From Trichosphaerium sp. ATCC 40318 (Eukaryota; Discosea; Flabellinia; Trichosidae): a DNA stretch of 37,373 nt. This document shows positions 1 through 10,940 of the stretch, piece after piece; positions within the stretch are counted from its first letter, which is position 1; the number at the start of each line of letters is the position of its first letter. The position numbers and the translations under genes were made by a program. The notes under the pieces are model-generated. The model searched no databases and had not been told where the DNA came from. It saw nothing but the letters and a program-made list of their open reading frames with translations. The stretch is from assembly GCA_038496445.1 (NCBI GenBank), contig JALMLS010000226.1, positions 1 to 37,373 of the forward strand, given 5' to 3'.

Positions 1-306
1 TTATAAGTATTACCACCAGCAAAGCATTTAATGAAGACAAGTATGAAGCTATTATACATTCTCTTTAAATATTTTTCAGGTGTCCCTAGTGTAAATACGG
101 AGAAACTTATAGTATAGTAGAGCACCTAAAGGTGAATTGGTGTATTTTTAAAATCAAATGGATCTACAAGCCGGTGAGATGTCGAATAAAATCACCAGGT
201 TTTTACACCTTCAGGCATTAGATTCTTTATCTAGCATGGTATGTTAGCAGATATGGTTGCCGTAGTAGGATCTTTAGATTTAGTTTTTGGAGAAATTGAT
301 AGATAA
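1..306 (+). CDS. nad7: NADH dehydrogenase subunit 7, 3' fragment (left repeat copy)
   Basis: This is the C-terminal part of the complex I 49-kDa subunit, which helps form the quinone site; the window edge cuts its 5' side. Recognisable pieces lie in different frames: FKYFSG, the GETYS and APKGE signatures, KSNGS, RCRIKSPGF, HLQALD, and a final MLADMV...GEIDR before TAA at 304-306. At least six single-base additions are needed within 230 bases to join them, for example GAATT[C]GGT (EFG), GGTTT[C]TTA (GFL) and AGC[C]ATG (SHG). The full-length copy at 17492-18675 shares these breaks, so they are not random read errors. The two copies differ by small indels near 50-95, where this copy looks less reliable. 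atp9 follows on the same strand. Confidence 0.85.
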
Positions 307-389
307 GAATTTAAAAAAAATTATTATTGAATTTATATAGTTTAGAAAAAAGAGTAATAAAAAAAAAAAAAAAGTAAAAAAAAAAAAAA

Positions 390-627
390 ATGGAATGACA
401 AATAGTTATTAGCAGCAAAAGTATTAGCAGCAGGAGTATGTACTGTCGGTGTAGGAGGAGCAAGTATAGGTATAGGTATAGTTTTTGGAGGTTTATTAAT
501 AGCAGTAGTATCTAGAAATCCTGAATTAGAAGCTAATTTATTTAGAACAGCACTTTTAGGTTTTGCTTTATCTGAGGCGATGGGTTTATTAGTTTTAATG
601 ATGTCTTTTTTAATTATGTATACATAG
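390..627 (+). CDS. atp9: ATP synthase subunit c, left copy with a one-base frameshift
   Basis: This encodes the proteolipid that builds the proton-translocating c ring of mitochondrial ATP synthase. The ATG at 390 opens MEWQIV, with Trp encoded by TGA, and the frame ends at TAG 625-627. Two hydrophobic helices flank the polar loop SRNPEL. The second helix holds the proton-binding acid in FALSEAMG. Compared with the copy at 17174-17407 this one has an extra T near 405, which shifts the frame, and an extra GTA codon near 510. The extra T may be an assembly error or a mutation. A run of A precedes the ATG. Unlike its neighbours, the gene needs no added bases. Confidence 0.85.
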
Positions 628-647
628 TAAAAAAGACATCATTAAAA
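593..647 (+). terminator. Long hairpin overlapping the atp9 stop codon
   Basis: Perfect 20-base arms at 593-612 and 628-647 flank a 15-base loop that holds the stop codon and is itself a small palindrome (ATGTATACAT). The right-hand copy of atp9 has the matching structure. It probably marks an RNA 3' end or a processing point between atp9 and the LSU rRNA. That function is inferred from position only. Confidence 0.6.
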
Positions 648-849
648 GGATAGTTTATTTTTTATATTAGTAGATATCGCATATATTCTTTGTAGTTCTG
701 TTTTTTTTTTTTTTTTTTTCTATATAAAAAACATCTGTTAGTATAGGGGATTTTATTTTTTTTTTTTATTTAAATCTTTAAATTTTTTTATTAATTTAAA
801 GAGTAAAAAAAAGTAAAAAGTTTTCTATTAGAGTTTTTATTTTTATTAT

Positions 850-3260
850 ATATTAAGTATTAAGGGGATTACTAGGTATCAAGAAAAAAGACGCTTTAAT
901 AAAGCGAAAACTTTAATTGAGTAGTACAATGCTATGATTTTTAGGTATCTTTTTAAATTTTTAAAATAGAAAAATAAAAATAGGGAAGTGAAACATCTCA
1001 GTACCTATAAAAAAAACATCGTGTAGAAACGTTAGTAGTGGTGACAAATGCGTTGAGTTCTTTTAAGTAGAGAAAATCGAATAGGCAGTGCCTGCTGCTA
1101 AAGTAAGAATTTTTTGATAACCGATAGTGTAAAAGTACTGTGAAGGAAGTTGAAAAAGATATCGTAGGGATAGTTGAAAAGAAATGAACTTAATACTTTA
1201 AACGGTTGGAGTATAAAAAAAGATATGACAGCGTACTTTTGTATAATGGGCCAATGAGTATATTTTTGAGCAAGCTTAACTTTAAGGGAGCGTAGTGAAA
1301 GCAAAGAGTAAATCTGTAAAAGTCTAAAAAATATGACCGAAACCAAGTGATCTAACAACACCAAGTTTTTGGCTGAAACGGTGTCTGTTGCAAGAGGCTC
1401 GATGAGTGTTGGTTAGGAGTGAAAGCTAATCAAACTTGGTGATAGTGGTTTTCTGCGAAACTTGTTTAAGCAAGCGTATTTTGATTTTGTAGAGTATGGC
1501 ACTAATATTATTCCGGAGTAACTAAGTTATTTACGGGTATAGTGAAACCAAGATGTTATAAAATAAAAAAGTATAGAAAGACTTAGGTGCGAAGATTCTA
1601 GTCGAGAGGGGAAAAAGCCCAGACTATAAGCTAAGCCCTTAAATAATAATCAACTGGAAAGACGTAATAAAAGCGGAGATGGGCTAGAAGCAGCCATTCT
1701 TTAAAGATGCGTAAAAGCTCACGTATTGTTTTTTAAGCGTCATGATGTAAGGGGTCTAAATTATTTGCGAAGCTATAGAATTAATTTGGTAGCAGATGTA
1801 TTGTATGTAAAAAACTGTACGTGAGTTTGGTTAAAATATCAATAGTATAAATGTTGCATGAGTAGCTTTATATGTAAAAACATTATTACGAAAGATTAAG
1901 GTTTCCTTATCTATGTTAAACAGATAAGGGTTAGCGGTCCTTAAGGGAATGTGTTTGTAAGATTCCGACTAAGGTTATATTAGTTATATTCAGAGCAATT
2001 TTATAGAAATTTAATTACAAAAAATAGTTATTGTAATCGTAAAATATCAATTTTTTTGTAACTTACAAGAAAAAAATAAAAAAAAAAACGTACCAATAAC
2101 CGACACAAGGTAATTAGTTGTAGAACAATAAGTAATAGAAGAATAATGCTTAAGGAACTCGCAAAATAACTCAGTAACTTCGGGAGATAGGTACCTAAAA
2201 TATTGTTTTTTAAAATAAATTAAAAGTGAAAATAATTTATTTTTAAGAAGTATTTTGGGGGAAGCGGAACAGAGAAGAGCGACTGTTTACTAAAAACACA
2301 GGACCCTGCTAAATAGTATATGAAGTATAGGTTCGATGCCTGCCCGTGCTGTATCGTGAAAAGGATTTGTTTAAAAGCAATGAATATAAGCAGCAGTAAA
2401 CGCGGCCGTAATCCTTGACGTCTTAAGGTAGCGAAATTCCTAGCTATTAATTGTAGTCCTGCATGAAGCGTAACGACTCTTCTACTGTCTCAAGTGTTAT
2501 TTTAGTGAATTGAAGTTTTCGTGAAGATGCGAAAAAATTGCAGCGGGACGGAAGACCCTGTGCACTTTACTAAAACCTTGTATGGGTTAAGGAAAGCAAA
2601 AAACAGTATAATCAAGAGGTATGATTTAATGGTTTAGGTCATTTAAGGAGCCGTCAGTGGATATTGATTTTTTGTTGGAAAATCTAATCTTAGTAGAAAA
2701 TTAAAAATGCATGGTGGATAGTTTGTCTGGGGCGAAGCTCCCTAAAAGGTAACGGAGTGTACAAAGGCTAATTCAGGACGTTAAAGTTCCGTAGTGCATA
2801 TGGTTTTTATTTTAGCTGACTGTAAGCTTGAAAGGGTTAACAGGGATTTAAAGTCGTCATAGTTTTCCGGATGCGCTTACAGGTAGGGCATCCGCAAACG
2901 GATAAAAGTACGCCAGGGATAACAGCTTATTGCCTTTGAGAGTTCTTATCTGCGAGCGGTTTGGCACCTCGATGTCGGCTCATCTCATCCTGGGGGAGTA
3001 GGCTCCCAAGGGTACGACTGTTCGTCGTTTAAAGAGGTACGTGAGCTGGTTTAGAACGTCGTGAGACAGTTTGCCCCTATCTGCTGTGATAAAAATTAAA
3101 ATTAGAGCCCAATGCAGTACGAGAGAGGCGTTATGGTAATAGGGTGCACCGCTTGTGGTAGCGTTATCGGTTTTACGTTCCGGTTGGCGTTAAAGCTACG
3201 TGCGAAAAAGGAACTGCTGATAACATATAAGTAGAATCTGCTAATTTTAATTTATATTTA
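850..3260 (+). rRNA. rnl: Mitochondrial large-subunit rRNA (copy in arm A)
   Basis: The 5' part is marked by a GGGGATTACTAGG-like start and the stretch GAAACATCTCAGTACC. The core carries AAGGTAGCGAAATTCC, GCGGGACGG, GGGATAACAG, TTTGGCACCTCGATGTCGG, TCATCCTGGGGG, the sarcin-ricin region near AGTACGAGAG and AACGTCGTGAGACAG. Length is about 2.4 kb. Several near-universal positions lack one base: AAAAG-TAC, ACAG-CTTAT, CTGG-TTTAGAAC, TTTG-CCCCTATC, AAACG-CGGCCG and GAAG-CGTAACG. The same gaps occur in the other copies, as expected if the rRNA is also edited by insertion. The inserted base cannot be read from the rRNA alone. Ends are estimated from conserved terminal helices. Confidence 0.92.
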
Positions 3261-3313
3261 TGATTCAATATCAGGATTAAATATGGTAGTAAAAAAAATA
3301 TTGTAAAATAATG

Positions 3314-3355
3314 TTATATATATTTTTTTTACAACTGTAAAAAAAATATATATAA
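3314..3355 (+). terminator. Hairpin just after the LSU rRNA
   Basis: Perfect 20-base arms (3314-3333 and 3336-3355) with a 2-base loop, made of A/T runs, sit about 60 bases after the LSU 3' end and before cox1. A near-identical hairpin follows the LSU in arm A' (about 14450-14490). It is a likely processing or termination element; this is inferred. Confidence 0.5.
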
Positions 3356-3481
3356 GGTAGTTTTTTTGACTAGATTCCATTAATTAAGTTTTTATAAAAG
3401 TAGAGAAAAAAAGATTTTTAATAAATAAAAAGTATATTATAAATTAAAAATAATGTATTTATTAAGTTTTTATCAATATTT

Positions 3482-5202
3482 ATGTTACATTAAGAGTGGT
3501 CATGTTCAACAAATCATAAAGATATAGGATGCTATATATATGAGCAAGTTTTTTTGGAGGAGTATGGGAACTATATTATCATGATAATACGTATAGAGAA
3601 TTAGGAATGCCTGTCCGTTAATTTTGTTCAAGATAACAAGTTTATAATGTAATCGTAACAGCGCATGTCTATTAATGATTTTTTTTTTCGTTATGCCTTT
3701 ATTAATAGGGGTTTAGGTAATTTTATAGTTCATTAAGTTTAGGGGCCCGGAGATGCATTCCCAAGAGTAAATAATTTAGGTTTCTGATTATTGCGCCTTC
3801 TTTATTATTATTAATGTGATCTTTGTTATAGGAGATGGTGCAGAGCAGGATGAACTTTATATCCATTACTTTCTGTATTAAGGCTAGTCCTGGAATGTCA
3901 TAGATGCTTGTATTTTGAGTTGCATATAGCCGGAATTTCATCAATATCGGTGCAATAAATTTTATGGTAACTATAATGAATATGCGATTATGGATACTTA
4001 TAGAATTGGTTGTTTGCAGTATCATTTATATAACAGCGGTATTATTATTATTGACATTACCTGTTTTAGAGGAGCTTTAGTTATGTTAATAACAGATCGT
4101 ATTTTAATACAACATTTTTTGATCCACAGGAGTGAGATATCCTGTTTTATATCACATATTTTTGATTTTTTTGGACATCAGAGTTTATATATTAATATTA
4201 CCAGCTTTTGTATAACTAGTGTAGTAATTTCTGTTGAACTTATAAAGAGGTTTATGTCATGATTCTATGGTTTATGCATGGTATGTATAGCAGTTTTAGG
4301 ATCTATTGTATGAGTCATCATATGTTTACAGCGGGTTTAGATGATGATACGAGGTATATTTTTATGACAGTAACTATGATAATAGCAATGCCTTCAGGGT
4401 TAAAGTTTTTGGTTGTTATCAACAATAATGTTTGTATAGTAGAAATGAAGAGTTCCGCTATTTTATGCTGCAGATTTGTACTAATGTTTAGTTTTGGAGT
4501 GTAACTGGTATTATTTTAGCAAACGTGTTTTAGATATAGCATTGCATGATACATATTATGTGTTGCTCATTTTCATTATGTTTTATCTTTAGTTCTGTGT
4601 TTGGAATTTTTGCGGGTTTTATCATGGAAGTTCTTTAATGTTTGGAAAAAAATATCCGATTTTATAGGAAGATTACAAATTTTGGGAAATTTTATAGGAG
4701 TAAATATGACTTTTTTGCCAATGCATTTGTTAGGATGGCGGTATGCCCAGAAGGATAGTGATTATCCAGATGCTTATGTTGCTTTAAATTTTTGATGTTC
4801 TGTTGGGCGTTATTTACTATCTGTGTTTATTTTTATTTATTTTATGTTATATTTTATGTCTATAGGAGAGTTTTTATATTTTATATTGTATACTCTTATG
4901 AAGATGCCTATGAGATTTAGTTGAAGATTACTTTTTAACAAAAGAGAGATCTTATTTTTAAAGATAATTATAATTTTGGTGAGGATAAAGTTAGAAGTTT
5001 AAATGGTGTATTAGTCTTTAACTGTTTTTATTTTTTCGTGTTAAATCCAAATACAGGAATTTGAGTGTGCAAGTATACCTTTGAATTATGTAAGAAAAGG
5101 ATTGATGGTGTATCTACTCATTATTTGGTGCTTATTAATTTAATGTTTATTTATCTAGAAAGTATAAGAGGTTTTTTTAAATGGTTTTGTAGTCATAGAT
5201 AG
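3482..5202 (+). CDS. cox1: Cytochrome c oxidase subunit 1, needs many one-base insertions
   Basis: This is the catalytic subunit of complex IV. Family signatures appear in order but in shifting frames: STNHKDIG, RIELGMP, MPLL..GLGNF, GAPEM, AFPRVNNLGFW, GDGA.AGW, LYP, SIQ.., LHIAGISSI, GAINFMVT, then the haem/copper region SHHMFTAGLDDDTRYIF, TMIIAMPSGLK, and FLPMHLLGW.Y..DYPDAY. Diagnostic repairs fit an added C: TTG[C]CG (LLPPS), [C]AGGCT (IQA), ATA[C]TCGGT (ILGAINF), AG[C]TTG (SLH). Trp is TGA. The ATG at 3482 is the likely start. After the usual end the frame stays open to TAG 5200-5202 for about 70 codons, a possible C-terminal extension or separate small ORF, so the 3' limit is uncertain. 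Confidence 0.9.
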
Positions 5203-6116
5203 TTGAAGTTAAAAAAATTTGTATAGTGAAAATAGATAGAAATCTCTACGCTACTCTTCTTTGATTATTTAGTTTTTTAAATTTTATTACGTCTTTTTCT
5301 TTCGTTTTTATGATCTTATAAAGTTTTTATTTTAAATTTTATTTAAAAGGTTTATTTTAGAGTGCGTGTTTTTAAAACATTAAGAAATTACGTAGATAAA
5401 TTTATTTTTTAGGTCATTTTTTATATCTTTTTAGTATGATTAATTTATATAAAGTTTATTATAGAAAATTATAATATGTTTTAGTATATATCTTATATAC
5501 TAAATAATTTTGCGCATATTTTTTGCTTTATAAAAAGTTCATATTTATGGAAAATAGGATTGTGCATCCACAAATTTTAATGAACTAAAAAATAGGAAAA
5601 GTACGTGAAGAGAAGGAAAAAAGGATTACTTTATTATGATTAGTTATGAAAAATTTTATTTTAGTTGGTGTAATATTAAAAGTAAGGAGCAATTTCAGTA
5701 AATTTATCTGCGTTAGGGGGCTTTGTAGACGAAGGGTAGTAGAATATGTTTTAACTTAGGTATATCCCTTGCGAAAATTTGAGCAATTGGAATTTTAGGA
5801 AAGGGATGATTTTAAAGTATTATATTTTTTCTAATTATTATTTAGGTGAAAGGTTATGTGAGAATTAAAAAATATATAGAAGATATACAGATCTTATAGT
5901 AATAGAGGTTAAGTTACTAAGTGGTTACCTGTAAATGTCAACGAAGTAAGACTTGGTTAAAACATCAAATCTTTTAAATTGTGAAGACAAAAGAATTTGG
6001 AACCAAAATTTCAGATGAAATTATAAATGGTAAAATAAAAAATAAAAGAATAACTAAAGACGTTTAAGAAAAAAAAGAAAAGAAAAAAAGAAAAAATAAA
6101 TATATTTAAAGTATAT
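5203..6116. other. About 0.9 kb without a recognised gene, with a GC-richer island
   Basis: No protein signature or tRNA was recognised here. Bases about 5690-5830 are clearly less AT-rich than their surroundings (…GCGTTAGGGGGC…), and this island, like the rest of the stretch, is well conserved in the inverted copy near 11980-12120. It could be a small structural RNA such as 5S rRNA, an edited tRNA or a guide-like RNA. I could not fit a cloverleaf or the 5S consensus. A second conserved patch is at about 5920-6030. The stretch ends in an A-rich run. Confidence 0.4.
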
Positions 6117-6117
6117 A

Positions 6118-7110
6118 TGCAGCATAAAATAGCGGAATTCTTCATTCTACTATACAAAACATTATTTGTTGATAACAACCAAAACTTAACCCTGAAGGCA
6201 TTGCTATTATCTTAGTTACTGTCATAAAATATACCTCGTATCATCATCTAAACCCGCTGTAAACAATATGATGACTCATACAATTAGATCTAAAACTGCA
6301 TACATACCATGAATAAACCATTAGATTCAGACATAAACTCTTTTATAAGTTCAACAGAAATTACTACCATAGTTTTATAAAAAAGCTGGTAATATTAATA
6401 TATAACTTCTGATGTCCAAAAAAATCAAAAAATCTGTGATATAACATAAAACAGGATCTCACCTCCTGTGGATCAAAAAATGTTGTGATAAAATTTACGA
6501 TCTGTTATTAACATAACTTAAAGCTACCTCTAAAACAGGTATTTGTCAATATAATAATAACCGCTGTTATATAAATGTACTGCTAAACAACCAATTACTA
6601 TAGTATCATAATCGCATTTTCATTATAGTTACCATTAAATTTATTGCACGATATTTTGATGAAATTCCGGCTATAGCAAATCAAAATACAAGCATCTATG
6701 TACATTCCAGGACTAGCCTTAATACAGAAAGTAATGGATATAAATTCATCCTGCTCTGCACCATCTCCTATACAAAGATCACATTAATAATAATAAAGAA
6801 GGCGCAATAATCAGTAACCTAAATTATTTACTCTTGGGAATGCATCTACGGGGCCCATAACTTAATGAAACTATAAAATTACCATAATCCCCTATTAATA
6901 AAGGCATAACGAAAAAAAAATCAATAATAGCATGCGCTGTTACGATTACTTTATAAACTTGTTATCTTGAACCAAAATTAAAGGACAGGCATTCCTATTC
7001 TTATATACAGTATTATTCAGATATATAGTTCCCATACTCCTCCAAAAAAACTTGCTCATAAATATAGCATCCTATATCTTTATGAAATTTGTTGAACATG
7101 ACCACTCTTA
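6118..7110 (-). pseudogene. cox1: cox1 fragment in block B
   Basis: This is the inverted copy of the first two thirds of cox1, truncated at its 3' side near the TMIIAMPSGLK region. It includes the AFPRVNN region and the GAINF region in complement. On top of the editing-type breaks shared with the other copies it has private indels, for example around 6180-6240 and 6960-7040. It lacks the C-terminal third, so it cannot encode a complete subunit. Confidence 0.75.
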
Positions 7111-7349
7111 ATTGTAATCATAAATATTGATAAATACTTATTTAAAATACATTATTTTTAATTTATATTATACTTTTTATTTATTAAATTCTTTTTTTCT
7201 CTACTTTTATTAAAAACTTAAATAATGGAATTAGTCAAAAAAACTTCCTTTTATATATTTTTTTACAGTTGTAAAAAAATATATATAACATTATTTTACA
7301 ATATTTTTTTACTACCATATTTAATCCTGATATTTGAATCATAAATATA

Positions 7350-8643
7350 AATTAAAATTAGCAGATCCTTTTTTTAACTTATATGTTATCGCAGTTCCTT
7401 TTTCGCACGTAGCTTTAACGCCAACCGGAACGTAAAACCGATAACGCTACCACAAGCGGTGCACCCTATTACCATAAGCCTCTATTCGTACTGAATTGGG
7501 CTCTATTTTTAATTTTTATCACAGAAGATAGGGGCAAACTGTCTCACGACGTTCTAAACCAGCTCACGTACCTCTTTAAACGACGAACAGTCGTACCCTT
7601 GGGAGCATACTCCCCCAGGATGAGATGAGGCGACATCGAGGTGCCAAACCGCTCGCAGATAAGAACTTTCAAAGGCAATAAGCTGTTATCCCTGGCGTAC
7701 TTTTTATCCGTTTGCGGATGCCCTACTGTAAGCCATCCGGAAAAACTTGCGACTTTTAATAATGTTAACCCTTTCTAGCTTACAGTCAGCTAAAAATAAA
7801 AACCATATGCACTACGGAAACTTTAAAGTACTGAATTACCTTTGTACACTCGTGATTACCTTTTAGGGAGCTTTCGCCCCAGACAAAACTATCCACCATG
7901 CATTTTTAATTTTACTTAAGATTAGATTTTTCCAACAAAAAATCAATATTCACTGACGGCTCCTTAAATGACCTAAACCATTAAATCATACCTCTTGATT
8001 ATACGGTTTTTTGCTTTCCTTAACCATACAAGGTTTAGTAAAGTGCACAGGGTCTTCCGTACCCGCTGCAATTTTTTTCGCATCTTCACGAAAACTTCAT
8101 TTCACTAAAATAACACTTGAGACAAGTAGAAGAGTCGTTACGCATTCATGCAGGACTACAATTAATAGCTAGGATTTTCGCTAACCTTAAGACGTCAAGG
8201 ATTACGGCCGCGTTTACTGCTGCTTATATTTCATTGCTTTTAAACTAATCCTTTTCACGATACAGCACGGGCAGGCATCGAACCTATAATTAATTTATAT
8301 TTAGCAGGGTCCTGTGTTTTAGTAAACTGTCGCTATTCTCTGTTCCGCTTCCCCCAAATACTTCTTAAAAATAAATTATTTTACACATTTTATATTTATT
8401 TTAAAAAACAATATTTTAGGTACAATCTACCGAAGTTACTGAGTTATTTTGCGAGTTCCTTAAGCATTATTCTTCTTTACTTATTGTTCTACAACTAATT
8501 ACCTGTGTCGGTTATTGGTACGTTTTTTTTTTTTTTATTTTTTATCTTGTAAGTTACAAAAAATTGATTATTTTTAGGATTAAATAACTAATTTTTTGTA
8601 ATTTAATTTTAATAAAATTGGCTTGAATATAACTAATATAACA
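7350..8643 (-). rRNA. rnl: LSU rRNA 3'-half fragment in block B
   Basis: This is the inverted copy of the LSU from about 1962 to its 3' end. The peptidyl-transferase, sarcin-ricin and helix 69-71 regions are recognisable in complement. Private changes at otherwise conserved sites (for example GATGAGGCGACATC where other copies have GATGAGCCGACATC) argue against a functional rRNA, or indicate poor sequence quality. Confidence 0.8.
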
Positions 8644-8653
8644 TTAGTCGGAA

Positions 8654-10303
8654 TCTTGAAACCAAGATGTTATAAAAGGAAAAAGTATAGAAAGACTTAG
8701 GTGTTTAAGTCGAGAGGAAAAAGCCCAGACTATAGCTAAGCCCTTAATGTTTTTCAACTGGAAAGACGTAATAAAAGCGGAGATGGGCTAGAAGCAGCCA
8801 TTCTTTAAAGATGCGTAAACTCACGTATTGTTTTTTAAGCGTCATGATGTAAGGGCTCTAAATTATTTGCGAAGCTATAGAATTAATTTGGTAGCAGATG
8901 TATTGTATGTAAAAAACTGTACGTGAGTTTGGTTAAAATATCAATAGTATAAATGTTGCATGAGTAGCTTATATGTAAAAACATTATTACGAAAGATTAA
9001 GGTTTCCTTATCTATGTTAAACAGATAAGGGTTAGCGGTCCTTAAGGGAATGTGTTTGTAAGATTCCGACTAAGGTTATATTAGTTATATTCAGAGCAAT
9101 TTTATAGAAATTTAATTACAAAAAATAGTTATTGTAATCGTAAAATATCAATTTTTTTGTAACTTACAAGAAAAAAATAAAAAAAAAAAACGTACCAATA
9201 ACCGACACAGGTAATTAGTTGTAGAACAATAAGTAATAGAAGAATAATGCTTAAGGAACTCGCAAAATAACTCAGTAACTTCGGGAGATAGGTACCTAAA
9301 ATATTGTTTTTTAAAATAAATTAAAAGTGAAAATAATTTATTTTTTAAGAAGTATTTTGGGGGAAGCGGAACAGAGAAGAGCGACTGTTTACTAAAACAC
9401 AGGACCCTGCTAAATAGTATATGAAGTATAGGTTCGATGCCTGCCCGTGCTGTATCGTGAAAAGGATTTGTTTAAAAGCAATGAATATAAGCAGCAGTAA
9501 ACGCGGCCGTAATCCTTGACGTCTTAAGGTAGCGAAATTCCTAGCTATTAATTGTAGTCCTGCATGAAGCGTAACGACTCTTCTACTGTCTCAAGTGTTA
9601 TTTTAGTGAATTGAAGTTTTCGTGAAGATGCGAAAAAATTGCAGCGGGACGGAAGACCCTGTGCACTTTACTAAAACCTTGTATGGGTTAAGGAAAGCAA
9701 AAACACAGTATAATCAAGAGGTATGATTTAATGGTTTAGGTCATTTAAGGAGCCGTCAGTGGATATTGATTTTTTGTTGGAAAAATCTAATCTTAGTAGA
9801 AATTAAAAATGCATGGTGGATAGTTTGTCTGGGGCGAAGCTCCCTAAAAGGTAACGGAGTGTACAAAGGCTAATTCAGGACGTTAAAGTTCCGTAGTGCA
9901 TATGGTTTTTATTTTAGCTGACTGTAAGCTTGAAAGGGTTAACAGGGATTTAAAGTCGTCATAGTTTTCCGGATGCGCTTACAGGTAGGGCATCCGCAAA
10001 CGGATAAAAGTACGCCAGGGATAACAGCTTATTGCCTTTGAGAGTTCTTATCTGCGAGCGGTTTGGCACCTCGATGTCGGCTCATCTCATCCTGGGGGAG
10101 TAGGCTCCCAAGGGTACGACTGTTCGTCGTTTAAAGAGGTACGTGAGCTGGTTTAGAACGTCGTGAGACAGTTTGCCCCTATCTGCTGTGATAAAAATTA
10201 AAATTAGAGCCCAATGCAGTACGAGAGAGGCGTTATGGTAATAGGGTGCACCGCTTGTGGTAGCGTTATCGGTTTTACGTTCCGGTTGGCGTTAAAGCTA
10301 CGT
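8654..10303 (+). rRNA. rnl: LSU rRNA fragment, second forward copy (block C)
   Basis: This matches 1543-3200 closely, with small indels near 8690-8745, then leaves the LSU at about 10303, just after GGCGTTAAAGCTACG. The first third of the rRNA and the last 40-60 bases are missing. It joins block B at about 8643-8654, so the two form a head-to-head fragment pair. A 115-residue reading frame running out of its 3' end looks fortuitous. Confidence 0.85.
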
Positions 10304-10850
10304 TTTAAAAAAAATCAAAGTTTTTTAAAAAGTCAAGTAAAAAATACTAATTTTAATTATATTTATGAAAATTTCAGGATTAAATATGGAAGTATAAAAA
10401 AAGTCTCCCCAAATAATGTTATATATATTTTTTCAAGAACAATTAAAAAAAAAGAATATAAAGTTTCTATAAAAAGATTCTCTTTCTTTTTCAAGCATGC
10501 TTATAATTTTATCTTTTCAAATTTCATTTTTACTATCTATTATAGTATATCAATCCATTAAAACAAGTTCATGTATTTTAATATCTTTTCATAAATTTTT
10601 AATAGTTACATTAAGAGTCTTCATGTTCAAAAAATCAAAAAGCATCATAGGATGCTATCATATATGAGCAAGTTTTTTTGGGGAGTATGGGAACTTTATT
10701 ATCATGATAATACGTATAGAATTAGGAAATCTGTCCGTTAATTTGGTTAAATATTAACAAGTTTATAATGATAATCAAAATAGCCATGTTTATTAATTAT
10801 TTTTTTTTTTCGTTATGCCTTTATTAATTTTTTTTTAGGTAATTTTTTAA
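10304..10850 (+). pseudogene. cox1: Decaying copy of the LSU-cox1 spacer and cox1 5' end
   Basis: The stretch alternates between close matches to 3240-3725 (TTCAGGATTAAATATGG, ATTAGGA, the MPLL region with its T run) and unrelated AT-rich bases. Many G residues of the intact copy are missing or replaced, for example GGAGGAGTATGGG becomes GGGGAGTATGGG. Similarity stops at about 10850. It looks like a degrading or mis-assembled end of block C. Confidence 0.6.
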
Positions 10851-10940
10851 TTCTACTTTAAATTTACATTTTTTTCACTTATATCATAATTTTCAATTAT
10901 AAATTCTACTCAGCTTAAATTCTCAAACATAACTGACAAA

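Larger units (their letters stand above)
1..6122 (+). repeat. Arm A of a 6.1-kb inverted repeat
   Basis: Bases 1-6122 match the reverse complement of 11659-17795 almost throughout, covering nad7 3' end, atp9, LSU, cox1 and the following 0.9 kb. Differences are scattered one-base indels and a few short blocks. The left edge is the window edge, so the true arm may be longer. About 5.5 kb of blocks B, C and unique DNA separates the arms. Such repeats can invert the DNA between them by recombination. Confidence 0.9.
6117..8643 (-). repeat. Block B: inverted, indel-rich copy of about 1962-4475
   Basis: The reverse complement of this block follows arm A from within the LSU (about 1962) into cox1 (about 4475). 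It differs by many one- and two-base indels and substitutions, far more than arm A' does. The start overlaps the end of arm A at the shared bases TATGCAGC, suggesting a microhomology junction. It may be a decayed copy or uncorrected long-read sequence. Confidence 0.85.

Noticed and set aside
2325-2350. tRNA T-arm-like sequence GGTTCGATGCC
   Set aside because: It lies inside a conserved LSU rRNA segment and no cloverleaf can be formed.
850-3260. Editing by insertion of G rather than C
   Set aside because: Each early example could be read as a G run one short. Several protein sites (LLPPS, IQA, ILGAINF, SLH, HPAAH, LDY) fit C and not G, and the G-like sites can be met by a C nearby. The rRNA sites remain undecided.
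3723-4262. ORFs of 90-100 residues around 3723-4262 and the matching one at 13774-14061
   Set aside because: They are wrong-frame or antisense readings of the edited cox1 gene.
5900-6030. SSU rRNA 3' end
   Set aside because: A GGTTACCTG-like patch was seen, but the flanking decoding-site sequences are absent. No SSU rRNA core motif was found anywhere in the window.
10214-10561. 115-residue plus-strand ORF
   Set aside because: Its first third is LSU rRNA sequence and the rest is the decaying copy of the LSU-cox1 spacer. It is a fortuitous open frame.
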